Assembly (NCBI GenBank): GCA_964547995.1
Contig: CAZJRB010000015.1
Coordinates: 1-64,000, forward strand
From: CAZJRB01 sp964547995
GTDB taxonomy: Bacteria; Planctomycetota; Planctomycetia; Pirellulales; Thermoguttaceae
Length of the DNA: 64,000 nucleotides
Direction: 5' to 3'
Position 1 is the first letter of the stretch. Every line of letters begins with the position of its first letter. The notes below the pieces were generated by a model. The model was given only the letters and a program-made list of their open reading frames with translations. It did no database searches and was not told the origin of the DNA. Shown one piece after another: positions 15,504 to 24,250 of the stretch. The position numbers were made by a program, and so were the translations under genes.

Positions 15504-16451
15504 ATGAGAGTCGTGCCGATTGAACGAAAATCAACAGTTCTCACTCGCTCGAGCCTGGCGTGTCTGGCGAATGTCGCCACGATCAATCTGACGGCCGGGT
15601 GTGCCCATCGCTGTGTCTACTGCTATACGCGTGGTTACGCAAATTCGCCTCGGGAAGGGGCGATTCACTTGTACGCGAACACCGCCGCCAAGCTGCGGGA
15701 AGAACTGAAACGCAAGCGCCGACTGCCTCAAACCGTTTACTTCAGTCCTTCGAGCGACCTGTTTCAGCCGGTGCCGGCCGTGCTGGAGTTGGCCCTGGAA
15801 ACGCTGGGGATCCTTTTCGAGTGGCGAGTGGGCGTGACATTTCTCAGCAAGGGTAGGATTCCCCGGTCACACATGGACCTCATGAAGGCAAATGCCTCGC
15901 TGGTGGAAGCTCAGGTCGGCCTGACATCGCTGGACGAACGCATCCTTGGGGCGTTTGAGCCAAACGCAGCCCCGCCACAAGTGCGCCTCGAACAGACGAA
16001 GGAGCTTGTGGACGCGGCGGTTGCGACGACCGGCCGCCTGGACCCCATCTTGCCGGGGTTGACCGATGACGAAGCCACCCTGCGCGGCGTGTGTTCCGCG
16101 TTTGCGGAGGCCGGCGTCAGCACGCTTGCCGCCAGCACGCTTTTCCTTCGCCCGGCGGTCACAGGTTCACTCATGAAGAACCTCCGTGATGAGCGGATGC
16201 GTGAGCGGCTGCTTGACGCCTTTGCTCGCGGAAACCGTCTTGCCATCCATGCCCAGGGCAGTTCAATCACCGCCCTTCCTCAGCAGTCCCGTCGTGAGAT
16301 CTACGCCAAGCTCCGGTCGGAGGCGGCGGAGTTCGGGCTCGATGTGCGTGTCTGTGCCTGCAAGAATCCCGACATCGCCAGCGGCAGTTGCTACATCGCC
16401 GGGCGGCGAGCGGCCAGCCGCGAAGCCACCAGGCAGATCGGCCTTTTCTGA
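15504..16451 (+). CDS. SplB-like radical SAM protein (COG1533-type)
   Basis: 315-residue radical SAM enzyme. The cluster motif is CAHRCVYC (Cys33, Cys37, Cys40), spaced CX3CX2C, and followed by YTRGYA as in the spore photoproduct lyase/DNA repair photolyase-like group. YFSPSSDLFQPV and the GLTSLDERILGAFEPNAAPPQVRLE block are also typical. A second Cys set (RVCACKNPD and SGSCYIAG) near residues 280-300 could bind an additional metal or help hold the fold. A good GGAGG Shine-Dalgarno sequence precedes the ATG. It is paired with the methyltransferase-like gene upstream. The substrate is unknown; nucleic acid modification or repair is possible by family analogy only. Confidence 0.82.
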   Translation: MRVVPIERKSTVLTRSSLACLANVATINLTAGCAHRCVYCYTRGYANSPREGAIHLYANTAAKLREELKRKRRLPQTVYFSPSSDLFQPVPAVLELALETLGILFEWRVGVTFLSKGRIPRSHMDLMKANASLVEAQVGLTSLDERILGAFEPNAAPPQVRLEQTKELVDAAVATTGRLDPILPGLTDDEATLRGVCSAFAEAGVSTLAASTLFLRPAVTGSLMKNLRDERMRERLLDAFARGNRLAIHAQGSSITALPQQSRREIYAKLRSEAAEFGLDVRVCACKNPDIASGSCYIAGRRAASREATRQIGLF

Positions 16452-16482
16452 CGGAATCAGGGCCGTTGAATACTCGCCGCGG

Positions 16483-18780
16483 CTACCGGCGTTTGCGGCG
16501 TTTGACGGTCTTTGTGCCGGTTTTTCTGTTGCGGGCTTTCTTGCTTGTGCGTTTGGCGGGCTTTTTCGCGGCCTTGGAAGCTTTCTTCTTAGGGGGCGCC
16601 GGCTTCGGTGTGCGGCGGCCGGTCTGGCGGATTACCCGGAAGTCCAACTCGCGGCGATCAAGATCGACCCGGGCAACGGCCACGCGAAGCCGGTCGCCTA
16701 GCCGGAAGATGTTGCCCGAACGGCGGCCGGTCAGCGTGTGCGTGCTGCGGTCGAAGTAGTAGTAGTCGTCGGTCAGTGAGTCCGCATGGATCAGACCTTC
16801 GGCCGGCAGCTCGATGCCCTGGACGAACAGGCCGTAGCTCTCGACGCCGGTAATCAGTGCGTCCATTTCTTCGCCGATCCGATCGCTGAGATAGTGAAGC
16901 AGTTTCAGCTTGATCAGTTCGCGTTCGGCCGTCTCGGCCCGGCGTTCGCGATCGGAGCAGTGCCCGCCGAGCAGGACCAGCTCTTCGTAGTGTTGCTCGG
17001 GCGGTTGTCCGGCGAGTACCGCTTCGACCAACCGGTGGATTGTCAGGTCGGGGTAACGGCGGATCGGCGAGGTGAAGTGGCAATAGCAATCGCTGGCCAG
17101 CGCGAAATGGCCTTCCTCCTCGGGGCAGTACTCCGCGCGTTGCATCGATCGCAGCGTGGCGTAGTTCACGGCGTGTTGTTCCGGCCGGCCATTGACCTTT
17201 TCCAGCAGCTTCTGCAGCGCGAAACGGTTTTCCAGGCTTCGCACCTTGATGCCCAACTCGGTGACGAACTCCGTAAGTGACTTTAGTTTTCTGGGCGTGG
17301 GCGGGGCATGGATGCGACGCAGGAATTCGATCTTCTTCCCGTGCAGCAACTCGGCGACGGCCTCGTTCGCCGCGAGCATGAACTCCTCGATCATCTGATG
17401 GCTCTCGGTGTTTTCGACGACGTGGGCGCCGGTGACACGGCCTTTGCGGTCGAGGTCGATCTTTACCTCGGGCATGGTCATTTCCAGGGCCCCCCGTTTC
17501 ATGCGTCTTTTTCGCAAGATCATCGCAAGCGTGTGCATGTCGCCCAGCAAATCGTGTACCTTCGCCCCGAGCTTCTTCCGCCAGGGTTTCGGATCGTCGA
17601 GGAACCGGTCGACCTGCTCGTACGCCAACCGCTTGTTGCTCTTGATGGCCGCCGAGCACAGGTCGGTTGCCACGCGTTGTCCTTTGGCGGTGAACTCGAT
17701 GATCGCGGTCTTGGTGTAGCGGACCTTGCCCGGCTGGAGGCTGGCGAGGCTGTTGGAAATCACCTCCGGCAGCATGGGCAACACGCGGTCGGGCAGGTAG
17801 ATGCTGGTTGCCCGCTCCCGGGCCACGCGGTCGAGCGCCGTGGCGGGCCGCACGAAATGTGAGACGTCGGCAATGTGAACGCCGAGCCGCCGGTGGCCGT
17901 TCTCCAGTCGCTCAAGCGAGATCGCGTCGTCGAAATCCCTCGCGTCGATCGGGTCGATCGTCAACACGGTTTCGCGGGTCAGGTCGACTCGTCCTTCGCC
18001 GATCGATTCATCAAACTCCTCGGCGGCGTCGCGGGCCTCTTGCAGCACGTCTTTCGGGAACGCGTCGGGCAGATCGTATTCCCGCATGATCGAGAGGGTA
18101 TCGACGCCCGGCTTGCCTCGCGGGCCAAGGACCTCGGTGATGACGCCTTCGCCTTCCTGAAGCGGCGACGGGAAACGGACCATCTCGAAGACGACCTTAT
18201 CTTCCGGCCGGGCGCCCTTCGCGCCGGGATCGCCGACATGGATCGGCCGGGCGAAGAGATTCCCATCGACTCGGACGAACGAGACCCCGCCCGCCTCGAA
18301 ATAGGTCCCGACGAACTGGTGTGTCTGCCGTTCGATGATCTCGACGATTTCGCCCCGGGGGCCGGGGTCTTGCGGGCGCTGCTTCAGCAGTCGCACGACC
18401 ACCACGTCGCCGGTTGCCGCGTCGCTGGTTTTCTTGGCGGGGATGTAGATGTCTTTCGCCTCCGGTGCCTCCGGCGCGTCTGCGTCAGCCGGCGCTGGTA
18501 CGGCGGGGACGCTCTGCCGGACGAAACCGTAGCCCTTTTCCGTCCGTTGAAAACGCCCAACCACACGACCGCTCTTGGGTTTGGACGGATCGGCCTCCAT
18601 CACGAGGCGGCCCGACCCATAATCCAACAGCCCCCGGCGGACGAGCTGCTTGACGGCCTTTTTCACGTCGGCCGCCCGGTCCTTGGGCACGTGCAGGTTC
18701 TTGGCAAGCACCCGGGCCTTGACGGGTTGGTAACCCTTACGGCGGACGTGTTCGAGGATTTGTTGTTCGATATCTTGCAT
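16483..18780 (-). CDS. rnr: Ribonuclease R
   Basis: Processive 3'-5' exoribonuclease of the RNase II/R family, degrading structured RNA. Domains in the 765-residue protein: an N-terminal helix-turn-helix-like region (1-60), cold-shock domains (about 65-220), the RNB catalytic domain beginning near 250, and a C-terminal S1 domain (IGEEMDALITGVESYGLFVQGI). The catalytic acidic set is complete: D276, D282, D284 and D285 in IDPIDARDFDDAIS. The last 50 residues are a Lys/Arg/Pro-rich tail (KPAPPKKKASKAAKK onward), a common RNase R feature that aids RNA binding. The upstream flank is heptamer element A, so its promoter lies in or beyond that repeat. Confidence 0.95.
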   Translation of the reverse strand: MQDIEQQILEHVRRKGYQPVKARVLAKNLHVPKDRAADVKKAVKQLVRRGLLDYGSGRLVMEADPSKPKSGRVVGRFQRTEKGYGFVRQSVPAVPAPADADAPEAPEAKDIYIPAKKTSDAATGDVVVVRLLKQRPQDPGPRGEIVEIIERQTHQFVGTYFEAGGVSFVRVDGNLFARPIHVGDPGAKGARPEDKVVFEMVRFPSPLQEGEGVITEVLGPRGKPGVDTLSIMREYDLPDAFPKDVLQEARDAAEEFDESIGEGRVDLTRETVLTIDPIDARDFDDAISLERLENGHRRLGVHIADVSHFVRPATALDRVARERATSIYLPDRVLPMLPEVISNSLASLQPGKVRYTKTAIIEFTAKGQRVATDLCSAAIKSNKRLAYEQVDRFLDDPKPWRKKLGAKVHDLLGDMHTLAMILRKRRMKRGALEMTMPEVKIDLDRKGRVTGAHVVENTESHQMIEEFMLAANEAVAELLHGKKIEFLRRIHAPPTPRKLKSLTEFVTELGIKVRSLENRFALQKLLEKVNGRPEQHAVNYATLRSMQRAEYCPEEEGHFALASDCYCHFTSPIRRYPDLTIHRLVEAVLAGQPPEQHYEELVLLGGHCSDRERRAETAERELIKLKLLHYLSDRIGEEMDALITGVESYGLFVQGIELPAEGLIHADSLTDDYYYFDRSTHTLTGRRSGNIFRLGDRLRVAVARVDLDRRELDFRVIRQTGRRTPKPAPPKKKASKAAKKPAKRTSKKARNRKTGTKTVKRRKRR

Positions 18781-18788
18781 GGGGCTGA

Positions 18789-18930
18789 AGCTCGAAATCC
18801 GAATTTCGAAATCCGAAACAAATTCGAAATGCGAATAGAGAATGTTTCAAACGGGGGCTATCGACGTTTCGGATTTCTGATTTGAGATTTCGTATTTGTT
18901 TCGTATTTCGGATTTGGAATTTCGAATCGC
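18789..18930. mobile_element. Heptamer-armed element A (empty copy)
   Basis: The left arm is phased 7-mers (CGAAATC, CGAATTT, CGAAATC, CGAAACA, AATTCGA, AATGCGA). A short centre follows (AATGTTTCAAACGG ... CGACG), then a right arm of phased 7-mers (GGATTTC, TGATTTG, AGATTTC, GTATTTG, TTTCGTA, TTTCGGA). The arms are largely complementary. The left arm shares 44 identical bases with element C (24250-24763), which carries a four-helix-bundle gene in place of the short centre. It lies directly upstream of rnr. Confidence 0.7.
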
Positions 18931-18937
18931 GCGCCCA

Positions 18938-19927
18938 CTACTGTTCACTGTCTGCCGTCCTCTGTCCGCTACCCTTAAACAGCTTCCGCCCGAGGTTCGT
19001 GTGATAGTGAGTCCACGGGCTGTCGACGTTCGGGTCGTCGTCCATTAATTGCCCGAAGGCGTTGATCTTCGCATCGAGATGGTCGAGGCACCAAAGGGCG
19101 AGCGCTTCGAGGGTCATGGGCAGTTTCGGGCTGCCGAACTGGTAGTCGCCGTGGTGGCTCAGGAGCATGTGCTTCAGCCGGAGGACGGTTTCGGTGGGGA
19201 TCGGTTCGCCGGAGAGCTTCTCGGCCTCGGCCACTTTCGCATTGAGCAGCTCGACCACCATGACCACGTGGCCGATCAACTGGCCTTCGTCGGTATAGCT
19301 CATGTCGCGGTCATAGCTCAACTCGTCGACCTTGCCCATGTCGTGCAGGAAGGCGCCCGTCAGGAGCAGGTCGCGGTCGATCTGGGGATAGCACGGGGCG
19401 ATCTTCAAGGCGACTTCCATCAGGTTGACGACGTGCTCCAACAGCCCGCCCTGGTAGGCGTGATGATGCTTCACTCCGGCCGGCGCCCGGGCGAACTTCG
19501 CCATCAGGGCCTCGTCCATCAAGAAACACTCGGCCAGGGTCCGCAAACAGTGATCGGACATGCCGCGGAGCATCTCGCCCACCCGCAGCATGAGCTTGTC
19601 GACCTCGATTGCCGGGACGGGGATGAACTGCTCTTCGTCGACTTGCGACGGATCGACCCTTTGAATCCGGGTGGCGATGACCTGCATGGCCCCCTGGAAC
19701 AGTTGGGCCGTACCCTCAACGCGCACGTAGTCGCTGTTGTCGAACGACTGGTAGACCTTGTCCGTGGCATTCCACAACCGGGCGGAGATCGATCCGGTCC
19801 GGTCGGAGAGATTCACCTGGAGATAGAGGTTTCCGCTTCGATTTGGTCGGAGCTGCTTGTCGCTGGCAACGAAGACCTCGTCGATTGTCTCCTGGTGAGC
19901 GAGTTGTTTGGCGTAGCGTCGCGACAT
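18938..19927 (-). CDS. YhaM-like 3'-5' exoribonuclease (OB-fold plus HD domain)
   Basis: 329-residue protein from ATG 19927. Residues 10-95 form an OB-fold nucleic-acid-binding domain (NLYLQVNLSDRTGSISARLWN). An HD phosphohydrolase domain follows (HHHAYQGGLLEHV at 154-166, LHDMGKVDEL from His195/Asp196, then LSHHGDYQFG). This is the arrangement of YhaM/CbfA exoribonucleases of Firmicutes. About 100 in-frame residues upstream are repeat-derived and were excluded. The C-terminal GSGQRTADSEQ is encoded by a heptamer array, like the NusB tail. It reads towards rnr, giving two exoribonucleases side by side. Confidence 0.85.
   Translation of the reverse strand: MSRRYAKQLAHQETIDEVFVASDKQLRPNRSGNLYLQVNLSDRTGSISARLWNATDKVYQSFDNSDYVRVEGTAQLFQGAMQVIATRIQRVDPSQVDEEQFIPVPAIEVDKLMLRVGEMLRGMSDHCLRTLAECFLMDEALMAKFARAPAGVKHHHAYQGGLLEHVVNLMEVALKIAPCYPQIDRDLLLTGAFLHDMGKVDELSYDRDMSYTDEGQLIGHVVMVVELLNAKVAEAEKLSGEPIPTETVLRLKHMLLSHHGDYQFGSPKLPMTLEALALWCLDHLDAKINAFGQLMDDDPNVDSPWTHYHTNLGRKLFKGSGQRTADSEQ
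18940..18974. repeat. Heptamer tandem repeat (ACTGTCC type) at the 3' end of the YhaM-like gene
   Basis: Five phased 7-mers: ACTGTTC, ACTGTCT, GCCGTCC, TCTGTCC, GCTACCC. Its reverse complement is the same class as the nusB array at 571-612. It encodes the C-terminal tail of the gene. Confidence 0.75.
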
Positions 19928-20028
19928 GGAGGGACTTTCTGTGAAGGGCTGTTGGGGCGAGCGGGGATTACGACGGCGCTCAATTCTAGGGTCTGGGGAA
20001 ATCCTCCACAAGGGGGAGTGGGAGAATT

Positions 20029-20084
20029 GCGAATTGCGAATTCGGAATTCGTCATTCGTGATTCCGTATTTCCGACTTCCCCTT
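20029..20084. repeat. Heptamer tandem repeat (GCGAATT type)
   Basis: Phased 7-mers GCGAATT (twice), CGGAATT, CGTCATT, CGTGATT, CCGTATT, TCCGACT. It lies in the 394-bp gap between the YhaM-like gene and proS, where I see no gene. Confidence 0.75.
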
Positions 20085-20154
20085 GCCCCGATTGTCCCAT
20101 TCCGCGTAGAATACTCGTTTTCCGCCGCCCGAAGCGAACGATTGATTGCAGTTT

Positions 20155-20256
20155 CGTTCCCAAGCTCCGGCTTGGAACGTGCCTTTGGCAAGCTTGACTT
20201 CTGCAAAAATAGACTGACGTTTTGGAAATCGGTTCCCAAGCCGGAGCTTGGGAACC
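20155..20256. repeat. Pair of REP-like hairpins (TTCCCAAGC ... GCTTGGGAA)
   Basis: The first, at 20155-20179, is a GTTCCCAAGC/GCTTGGAAC stem with one bulged C. The second, at 20231-20256, is a perfect 11-bp stem (GGTTCCCAAGC and its complement) with loop CGGA. This palindrome is a familiar dispersed repeat in planctomycetes. Neither is followed by a T tract, so they are not obvious terminators. Confidence 0.7.
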
Positions 20257-20274
20257 AGCCGTTGACCGGATTTT

Positions 20275-20321
20275 ATCCCCAGTCCCTAATCCCCAGCCCC
20301 TAACCCCTGCCCCGTAGCCCC
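20275..20321. repeat. Heptamer tandem repeat (ATCCCCA type) abutting the proS start
   Basis: Phased 7-mers ATCCCCA, GTCCCTA, ATCCCCA, GCCCCTA, ACCCCTG, CCCCGTA, then GCCCC directly before ATG 20322. The proS translation start region therefore consists of a pyrimidine-rich array with no Shine-Dalgarno sequence. Confidence 0.8.
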
Positions 20322-22076
20322 ATGCTCTGGACCAAGACTTTCATCCCCACCTTGAAGGAAACGCCCGAAGGGGCCGAAATCCCCAGCCATATCCTCATGC
20401 TCCGCGCGGGGCTCGTCAGCCAGGTGATGGCCGGGGCCTATACGTACCTGCCGCTGGGGCTCCGCTCGCTGCGGAAGGCCGCACAGATCGTCCGCGAGGA
20501 AATGGACGCCGCCGGGGCTATCGAAATGGCCATGCCCTGCATGTCGCCGCGAGGGCTCTGGGAGCAGACCGGACGCGTCGAGGCCTTCGGCGAGGTGCTG
20601 GTCCAGTTGAGCCTCTATCGCCGGGGACACAAGGTGCCCATTGTGCTGGGCCCGACGCACGAGGAAATCATCACCGAGCTGATCTCGCGCCACATCTCCA
20701 GCTACCGGCAGATGCCGATCACGCTGTACCAGATCACCGAGAAGTTCCGCAACGAGGAGCGGCCGCGGTTCGGCGTCCTGCGCACGAGCGAGTTCCTGAT
20801 GAAAGACGCCTACAGCTTCGACACGTCGATCGAGTCGCTGGGCCAAAGCTACCAGGCGATGTACGACGCCTACTGCCGGATCTTCGACCGGTGCTCGCTC
20901 GACTACCTGGCGGTCGAGGCCGAGAGCGGGCCGATCGGCGGCGACGCCAGCCACGAGTTCATGGTCCCCGCCGAAAACGGCGAGGATTCCATTCTGCACT
21001 GTACGGCGTGCGGCTACGCGGCCAACCAGGAAAAGGCCGAGATCGGCCCGATCGATACTGTGCGGCCTGACGTCGAGCTTCAGCAGCTTAAGAAGGTTGA
21101 CACGCCCGGCGCCAGCACGATCGAGCAGGTCAGCGAATTCCTGAAGTGCAGGCCGCAGGACCTGATCAAGACGCTCATCTACGTCGCCGACGGCAAACCG
21201 ATCGCTGCCTTGATCCGTGGCGACCACGACGCGAACGAGGGCAAAATCCGCCGGGCGGTCGGGGCCGAGTCGCTCGAGCTGGCCCCGCCCGACGTGATTG
21301 AAGAGGTCACCGGGGCGCCGGTCGGCTTTGCCGGGCCGGTCGGCATGGCGAAGAAGATTCCGATTTGGGTCGATCGCGCGATCGAGGCGGTGGTCAACGC
21401 GGTGACCGGGGCCAACGCGGCCGACGCGCACCTCACCGGTGTGAACCCCGGCCGCGATTTCGAGCCGGACCACGTCGCCGATCTCCGCGTGGCGCTCGAC
21501 GGCGATCCCTGCCCCCGCTGTAGCTCGCGGCTTTCTCTGCGGCACGCCATCGAGGGCGGCCACGTCTTCAAGCTCGGCACGAAATACTCCGAGGCCCTTG
21601 GCGCGATGTTCCTCGACGATCAGGAGAAGCAGCACCCGATCATCATGGGCTGCTACGGAATCGGCGTGAATCGCCTGTTGGCCGGAGTGATCGAAACCAG
21701 TCACGACAAGCACGGCATCATCTGGCCGGTCGCCCTGGCCCCTTACGAGGTCTTACTCGTGCCGATGAAGGTCAATGACGAAAAGATGATGGGCATTGCC
21801 AACCGCTTGCACGACGAGCTGGCCGCCGCCGGCGTCGAGGTCCTCATGGACGACCGCGACGCCCGGGCGGGCGTCAAGTTTAACGACGCCGACCTGATCG
21901 GCATCCCGCTCCGCGTCGTGATCGGACCCCGCGGGCTGAAGGACAATAAGCTCGAGGTCAAGTGGCGCTGGCAGAAAGAGCCCGAAATGATCGAGCTGGC
22001 CACGGCCGTCGAGACCATGGCCGGGTGGATTGGCGAAGAGCGGAAAGACGGGAATCGGTTTCGCGAGCGGGAGTAG
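20322..22076 (+). CDS. proS: Prolyl-tRNA synthetase (bacterial type, with editing domain)
   Basis: Class II synthetase that charges tRNA-Pro. The 584-residue protein starts MLWTKTFIPTLKETPEGAEIPSHILMLRAG. Motif 2 is FRNEERPRFGVLRTSEFLMKDAYSF, and motif 3 lies in GCYGIGVNRLLAGVIE. Between them, about residues 230-390, is the INS/YbaK-like editing domain, which removes mischarged alanine (KTLIYVADGKPIAALIRGDHDANEGKIRR). A C-terminal anticodon-binding domain (PYEVLLVPM ... LMDDRDARAGVKFNDADLIGIPLRV) closes the protein. A heptamer array touches its start codon, and heptamer element B begins immediately after its stop codon. Confidence 0.96.
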   Translation: MLWTKTFIPTLKETPEGAEIPSHILMLRAGLVSQVMAGAYTYLPLGLRSLRKAAQIVREEMDAAGAIEMAMPCMSPRGLWEQTGRVEAFGEVLVQLSLYRRGHKVPIVLGPTHEEIITELISRHISSYRQMPITLYQITEKFRNEERPRFGVLRTSEFLMKDAYSFDTSIESLGQSYQAMYDAYCRIFDRCSLDYLAVEAESGPIGGDASHEFMVPAENGEDSILHCTACGYAANQEKAEIGPIDTVRPDVELQQLKKVDTPGASTIEQVSEFLKCRPQDLIKTLIYVADGKPIAALIRGDHDANEGKIRRAVGAESLELAPPDVIEEVTGAPVGFAGPVGMAKKIPIWVDRAIEAVVNAVTGANAADAHLTGVNPGRDFEPDHVADLRVALDGDPCPRCSSRLSLRHAIEGGHVFKLGTKYSEALGAMFLDDQEKQHPIIMGCYGIGVNRLLAGVIETSHDKHGIIWPVALAPYEVLLVPMKVNDEKMMGIANRLHDELAAAGVEVLMDDRDARAGVKFNDADLIGIPLRVVIGPRGLKDNKLEVKWRWQKEPEMIELATAVETMAGWIGEERKDGNRFRERE

Positions 22077-22232
22077 GAAACTCGAAATTCGAATCTCGAA
22101 ATCCGAAACAAATACGAATTCTTAAATCAGAAATCCAAAACGTCGATGTTCACGTTTCCTCCTGTTTGAGACATTCGGTATTCGGATTTCGAATTTGTTT
22201 CGAATTTTGAGCTTCGGATTTTGGATTTATTC
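22077..22232. mobile_element. Heptamer-armed element B (empty copy, inverted relative to A)
   Basis: Reverse-complementing B gives the same order as element A: an arm with CGAAACAAATTCGAAAT, AATGTCTCAAAC, a short centre, CGACG, then an arm with GGATTTCTGATTT and GTATTTGTTTCGGA. It starts on the base after the proS stop codon and ends close to the LRR gene start, and carries no gene. Confidence 0.7.
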
Positions 22233-22248
22233 GACGCTAGTCAATACC

Positions 22249-23409
22249 ATGGAACTCCTCACAGCCCTCCTGACCGCACTGTTCTTCTGGATATTCGTCT
22301 ACTACTGCCTGACTGACAGTCTCCGGCGGGCAAGGCAAGCGGCGGGACGCCCGCTGCTTGTGGTGAAGTGTCCACGTTGGCTGGGGTACTTCAATCGGGT
22401 TTCCGTTGTTCTTTCGGCGGTCGTTGCGTTGGGTATATTGGTTATCATGCCGCGTGATATCCCTCCCTTCCCCGGCTCCGGCTTCTTGCTGGCAATGATG
22501 ATATTCAGTGTTTTCATGTTGGTATTCGCAAGTGCCCTGGTGACGCAGCTACTCTTGACCGTTCTTGAACTACACGAACGTGGCATCATACGGTACTGCA
22601 GTCGTCGGACTATTCTTCCGTGGAAAGGCATCAATTACTGCGAGTGGACAGCGAAGCCGGGAACACTCCGCATCCGACGTCACCGGAAATGGTTCTCCGA
22701 GAGGTATCGCATCGACCCGGAACAAATGCGCGAGGTCACGGCCGTTCTGGTCAAGCACGTTGAAGTCCGCGACGCGACGGGCACAATCCCCGAGGACGAA
22801 CTGCGGCGGCCCGAAGCGGCATCCGAATCCTCCGGTGAACCGGCCGAGGCGGCACCCGCCCGATTCCAATTCACCCTGACTGCCCTGTTCTTGCTGCTGC
22901 TCGTGGCCAGTGCGGCGTTCAGTTGGTTTGGAATCCGCTACCGGCGGGATCAGTGCCAAACGGATGCCCTGGTGCGGCTCTGCCGGTTTAAGCCGGCGAT
23001 TTCCTGGTCCTTGTTGGGTTCTCTGCAACTCGACTTCTCACAGTGCGTGAAGAGGCCAGCCGATGCGGACCTGGCCGACCTGGCGCACTTCTACGAACTC
23101 GGCACGCTCGATCTCTCCGGGTGTCCGGTTACCGACGAAGGGCTTGCACACATCGAGCATCTCACCGGATTGGGTTCTCTGAATCTGCAAGGAACTCAGA
23201 TAACCGGTACAGGGCTCAAGCACCTTGAGAATCTGTCCGGGCTTTGGGGGTTGACTCTGCGAAACACGGCCGTTACCGATGCGGGGTTGAAATACCTGCA
23301 CAGACTGTCCCGCTTGGGGTACATTGATCTTTCCAACACAGCGGTAACCCCTGCCGGCGTTGCAGAGCTTCAACGGGCACTGCCGGACGCTACCATAATA
23401 CACGATTGA
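22249..23409 (+). CDS. Membrane protein with C-terminal leucine-rich repeats
   Basis: 386-residue protein starting at ATG 22249; upstream in-frame codons come from element B. Hydrophobic segments lie at about 1-20, 45-65, 80-105 and 215-235 (FTLTALFLLLLVASAAFSWFGI). The C-terminal 120 residues are bacterial LRRs of the planctomycete kind, with repeats such as LGTLDLSGCPVTDEGLAHIE, LGSLNLQGTQITGTGLKHLE, LWGLTLRNTAVTDAGLKYLH and LGYIDLSNTAVTPAGVAELQ. The middle (about 115-165) resembles a membrane-adjacent PH-like region. The function is not known; the LRR probably serves protein binding outside the membrane. Confidence 0.75.
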   Translation: MELLTALLTALFFWIFVYYCLTDSLRRARQAAGRPLLVVKCPRWLGYFNRVSVVLSAVVALGILVIMPRDIPPFPGSGFLLAMMIFSVFMLVFASALVTQLLLTVLELHERGIIRYCSRRTILPWKGINYCEWTAKPGTLRIRRHRKWFSERYRIDPEQMREVTAVLVKHVEVRDATGTIPEDELRRPEAASESSGEPAEAAPARFQFTLTALFLLLLVASAAFSWFGIRYRRDQCQTDALVRLCRFKPAISWSLLGSLQLDFSQCVKRPADADLADLAHFYELGTLDLSGCPVTDEGLAHIEHLTGLGSLNLQGTQITGTGLKHLENLSGLWGLTLRNTAVTDAGLKYLHRLSRLGYIDLSNTAVTPAGVAELQRALPDATIIHD

Positions 23410-23455
23410 GTAGTCGAACATCGCAACTTGCTCGCGGATTCCATGGAGAACAGCT

Positions 23456-24250
23456 ATGAGATCTATCACACCTGTAATCCTTTGTATCTCGTCTGTTGCG
23501 GTGTTGATCAGCGCAACCGTCTTGGCCGAGACGCCGAAGTGTCCTTTGCCGGGGCAATGGAAGCTGATCGCCGAGTTCAGCGATGAATTCGACGGCGACA
23601 AGTTGGATCCCGAGAAGTGGCATCCGAACAATCCGACGTGGAAAGGCCGCCAGCCGGGGTTCTTTTCGAAGAAGAACGTTACGGTAAGCGACGGCAAGCT
23701 GCACCTGACCGCGCGAAAAGAGGATCTGCCGAATCTGCCCAAGGGGTACCATACCTTCACCACGGCGGCCGTCCGCAGCAAGGCCCGGGTTCTGTACGGC
23801 TATTTCGAGATCAAGTGCCGGCCGATGGACTCCCGGGCGTCGAGTGCGTTCTGGTTTTACGACCAGTTGCCCGATTGGTGGACGGAGATCGACATGTTCG
23901 AGATCTGCGGCGGCGGCGACCCGAAGCGGGAAAAGATCGTCTACATGAACGCCCATGTGTTCCAAACGCCCGAAGACGGCAAGAAGCATTGGAACAAAGG
24001 CGGCCAGTGGACCGCCCCGTTCCGGTTGGCCGACGATTTCCACACCTACGGGCTCGAGTGGACCAAGGACGAGCTGAAATACTACGTCGACGGCCGTGTC
24101 GTCCGAACGATGAAGAACACCCACTGGCACCAGCCGCTGACGATGAACTTCGACAGCGAGACGATGCCTGACTGGTACGGGTTGCCGAAGGCGGAGAATC
24201 TGCCGTCGACGTTTAGTATCGAGTACGTTCGGTCGTGGCGGAGGAAGTAG
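23456..24250 (+). CDS. Secreted GH16-family glycoside hydrolase
   Basis: 264-residue beta-jelly-roll enzyme with a signal peptide (cleavage likely after VLAE near residue 25). The catalytic signature is TEIDMFE, with nucleophile Glu144, assisting Asp146 and acid/base Glu149. YGYFEIKCRPMDSRASSAFWFY and FHTYGLEWTKDELKYYVDG are typical of the agarase/porphyranase/carrageenase side of GH16, not of lichenases. The likely substrate is a galactan of algal type, but this is inferred from family position. It converges with a secreted sulfatase, with only heptamer element C between them, consistent with a sulfated-polysaccharide locus. Confidence 0.88.
   Translation: MRSITPVILCISSVAVLISATVLAETPKCPLPGQWKLIAEFSDEFDGDKLDPEKWHPNNPTWKGRQPGFFSKKNVTVSDGKLHLTARKEDLPNLPKGYHTFTTAAVRSKARVLYGYFEIKCRPMDSRASSAFWFYDQLPDWWTEIDMFEICGGGDPKREKIVYMNAHVFQTPEDGKKHWNKGGQWTAPFRLADDFHTYGLEWTKDELKYYVDGRVVRTMKNTHWHQPLTMNFDSETMPDWYGLPKAENLPSTFSIEYVRSWRRK

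Noticed and set aside
20286..21713. 475-codon minus-strand open frame opposite proS
   Set aside because: It is a GC-rich shadow of the prolyl-tRNA synthetase gene, which has every expected motif on the plus strand.
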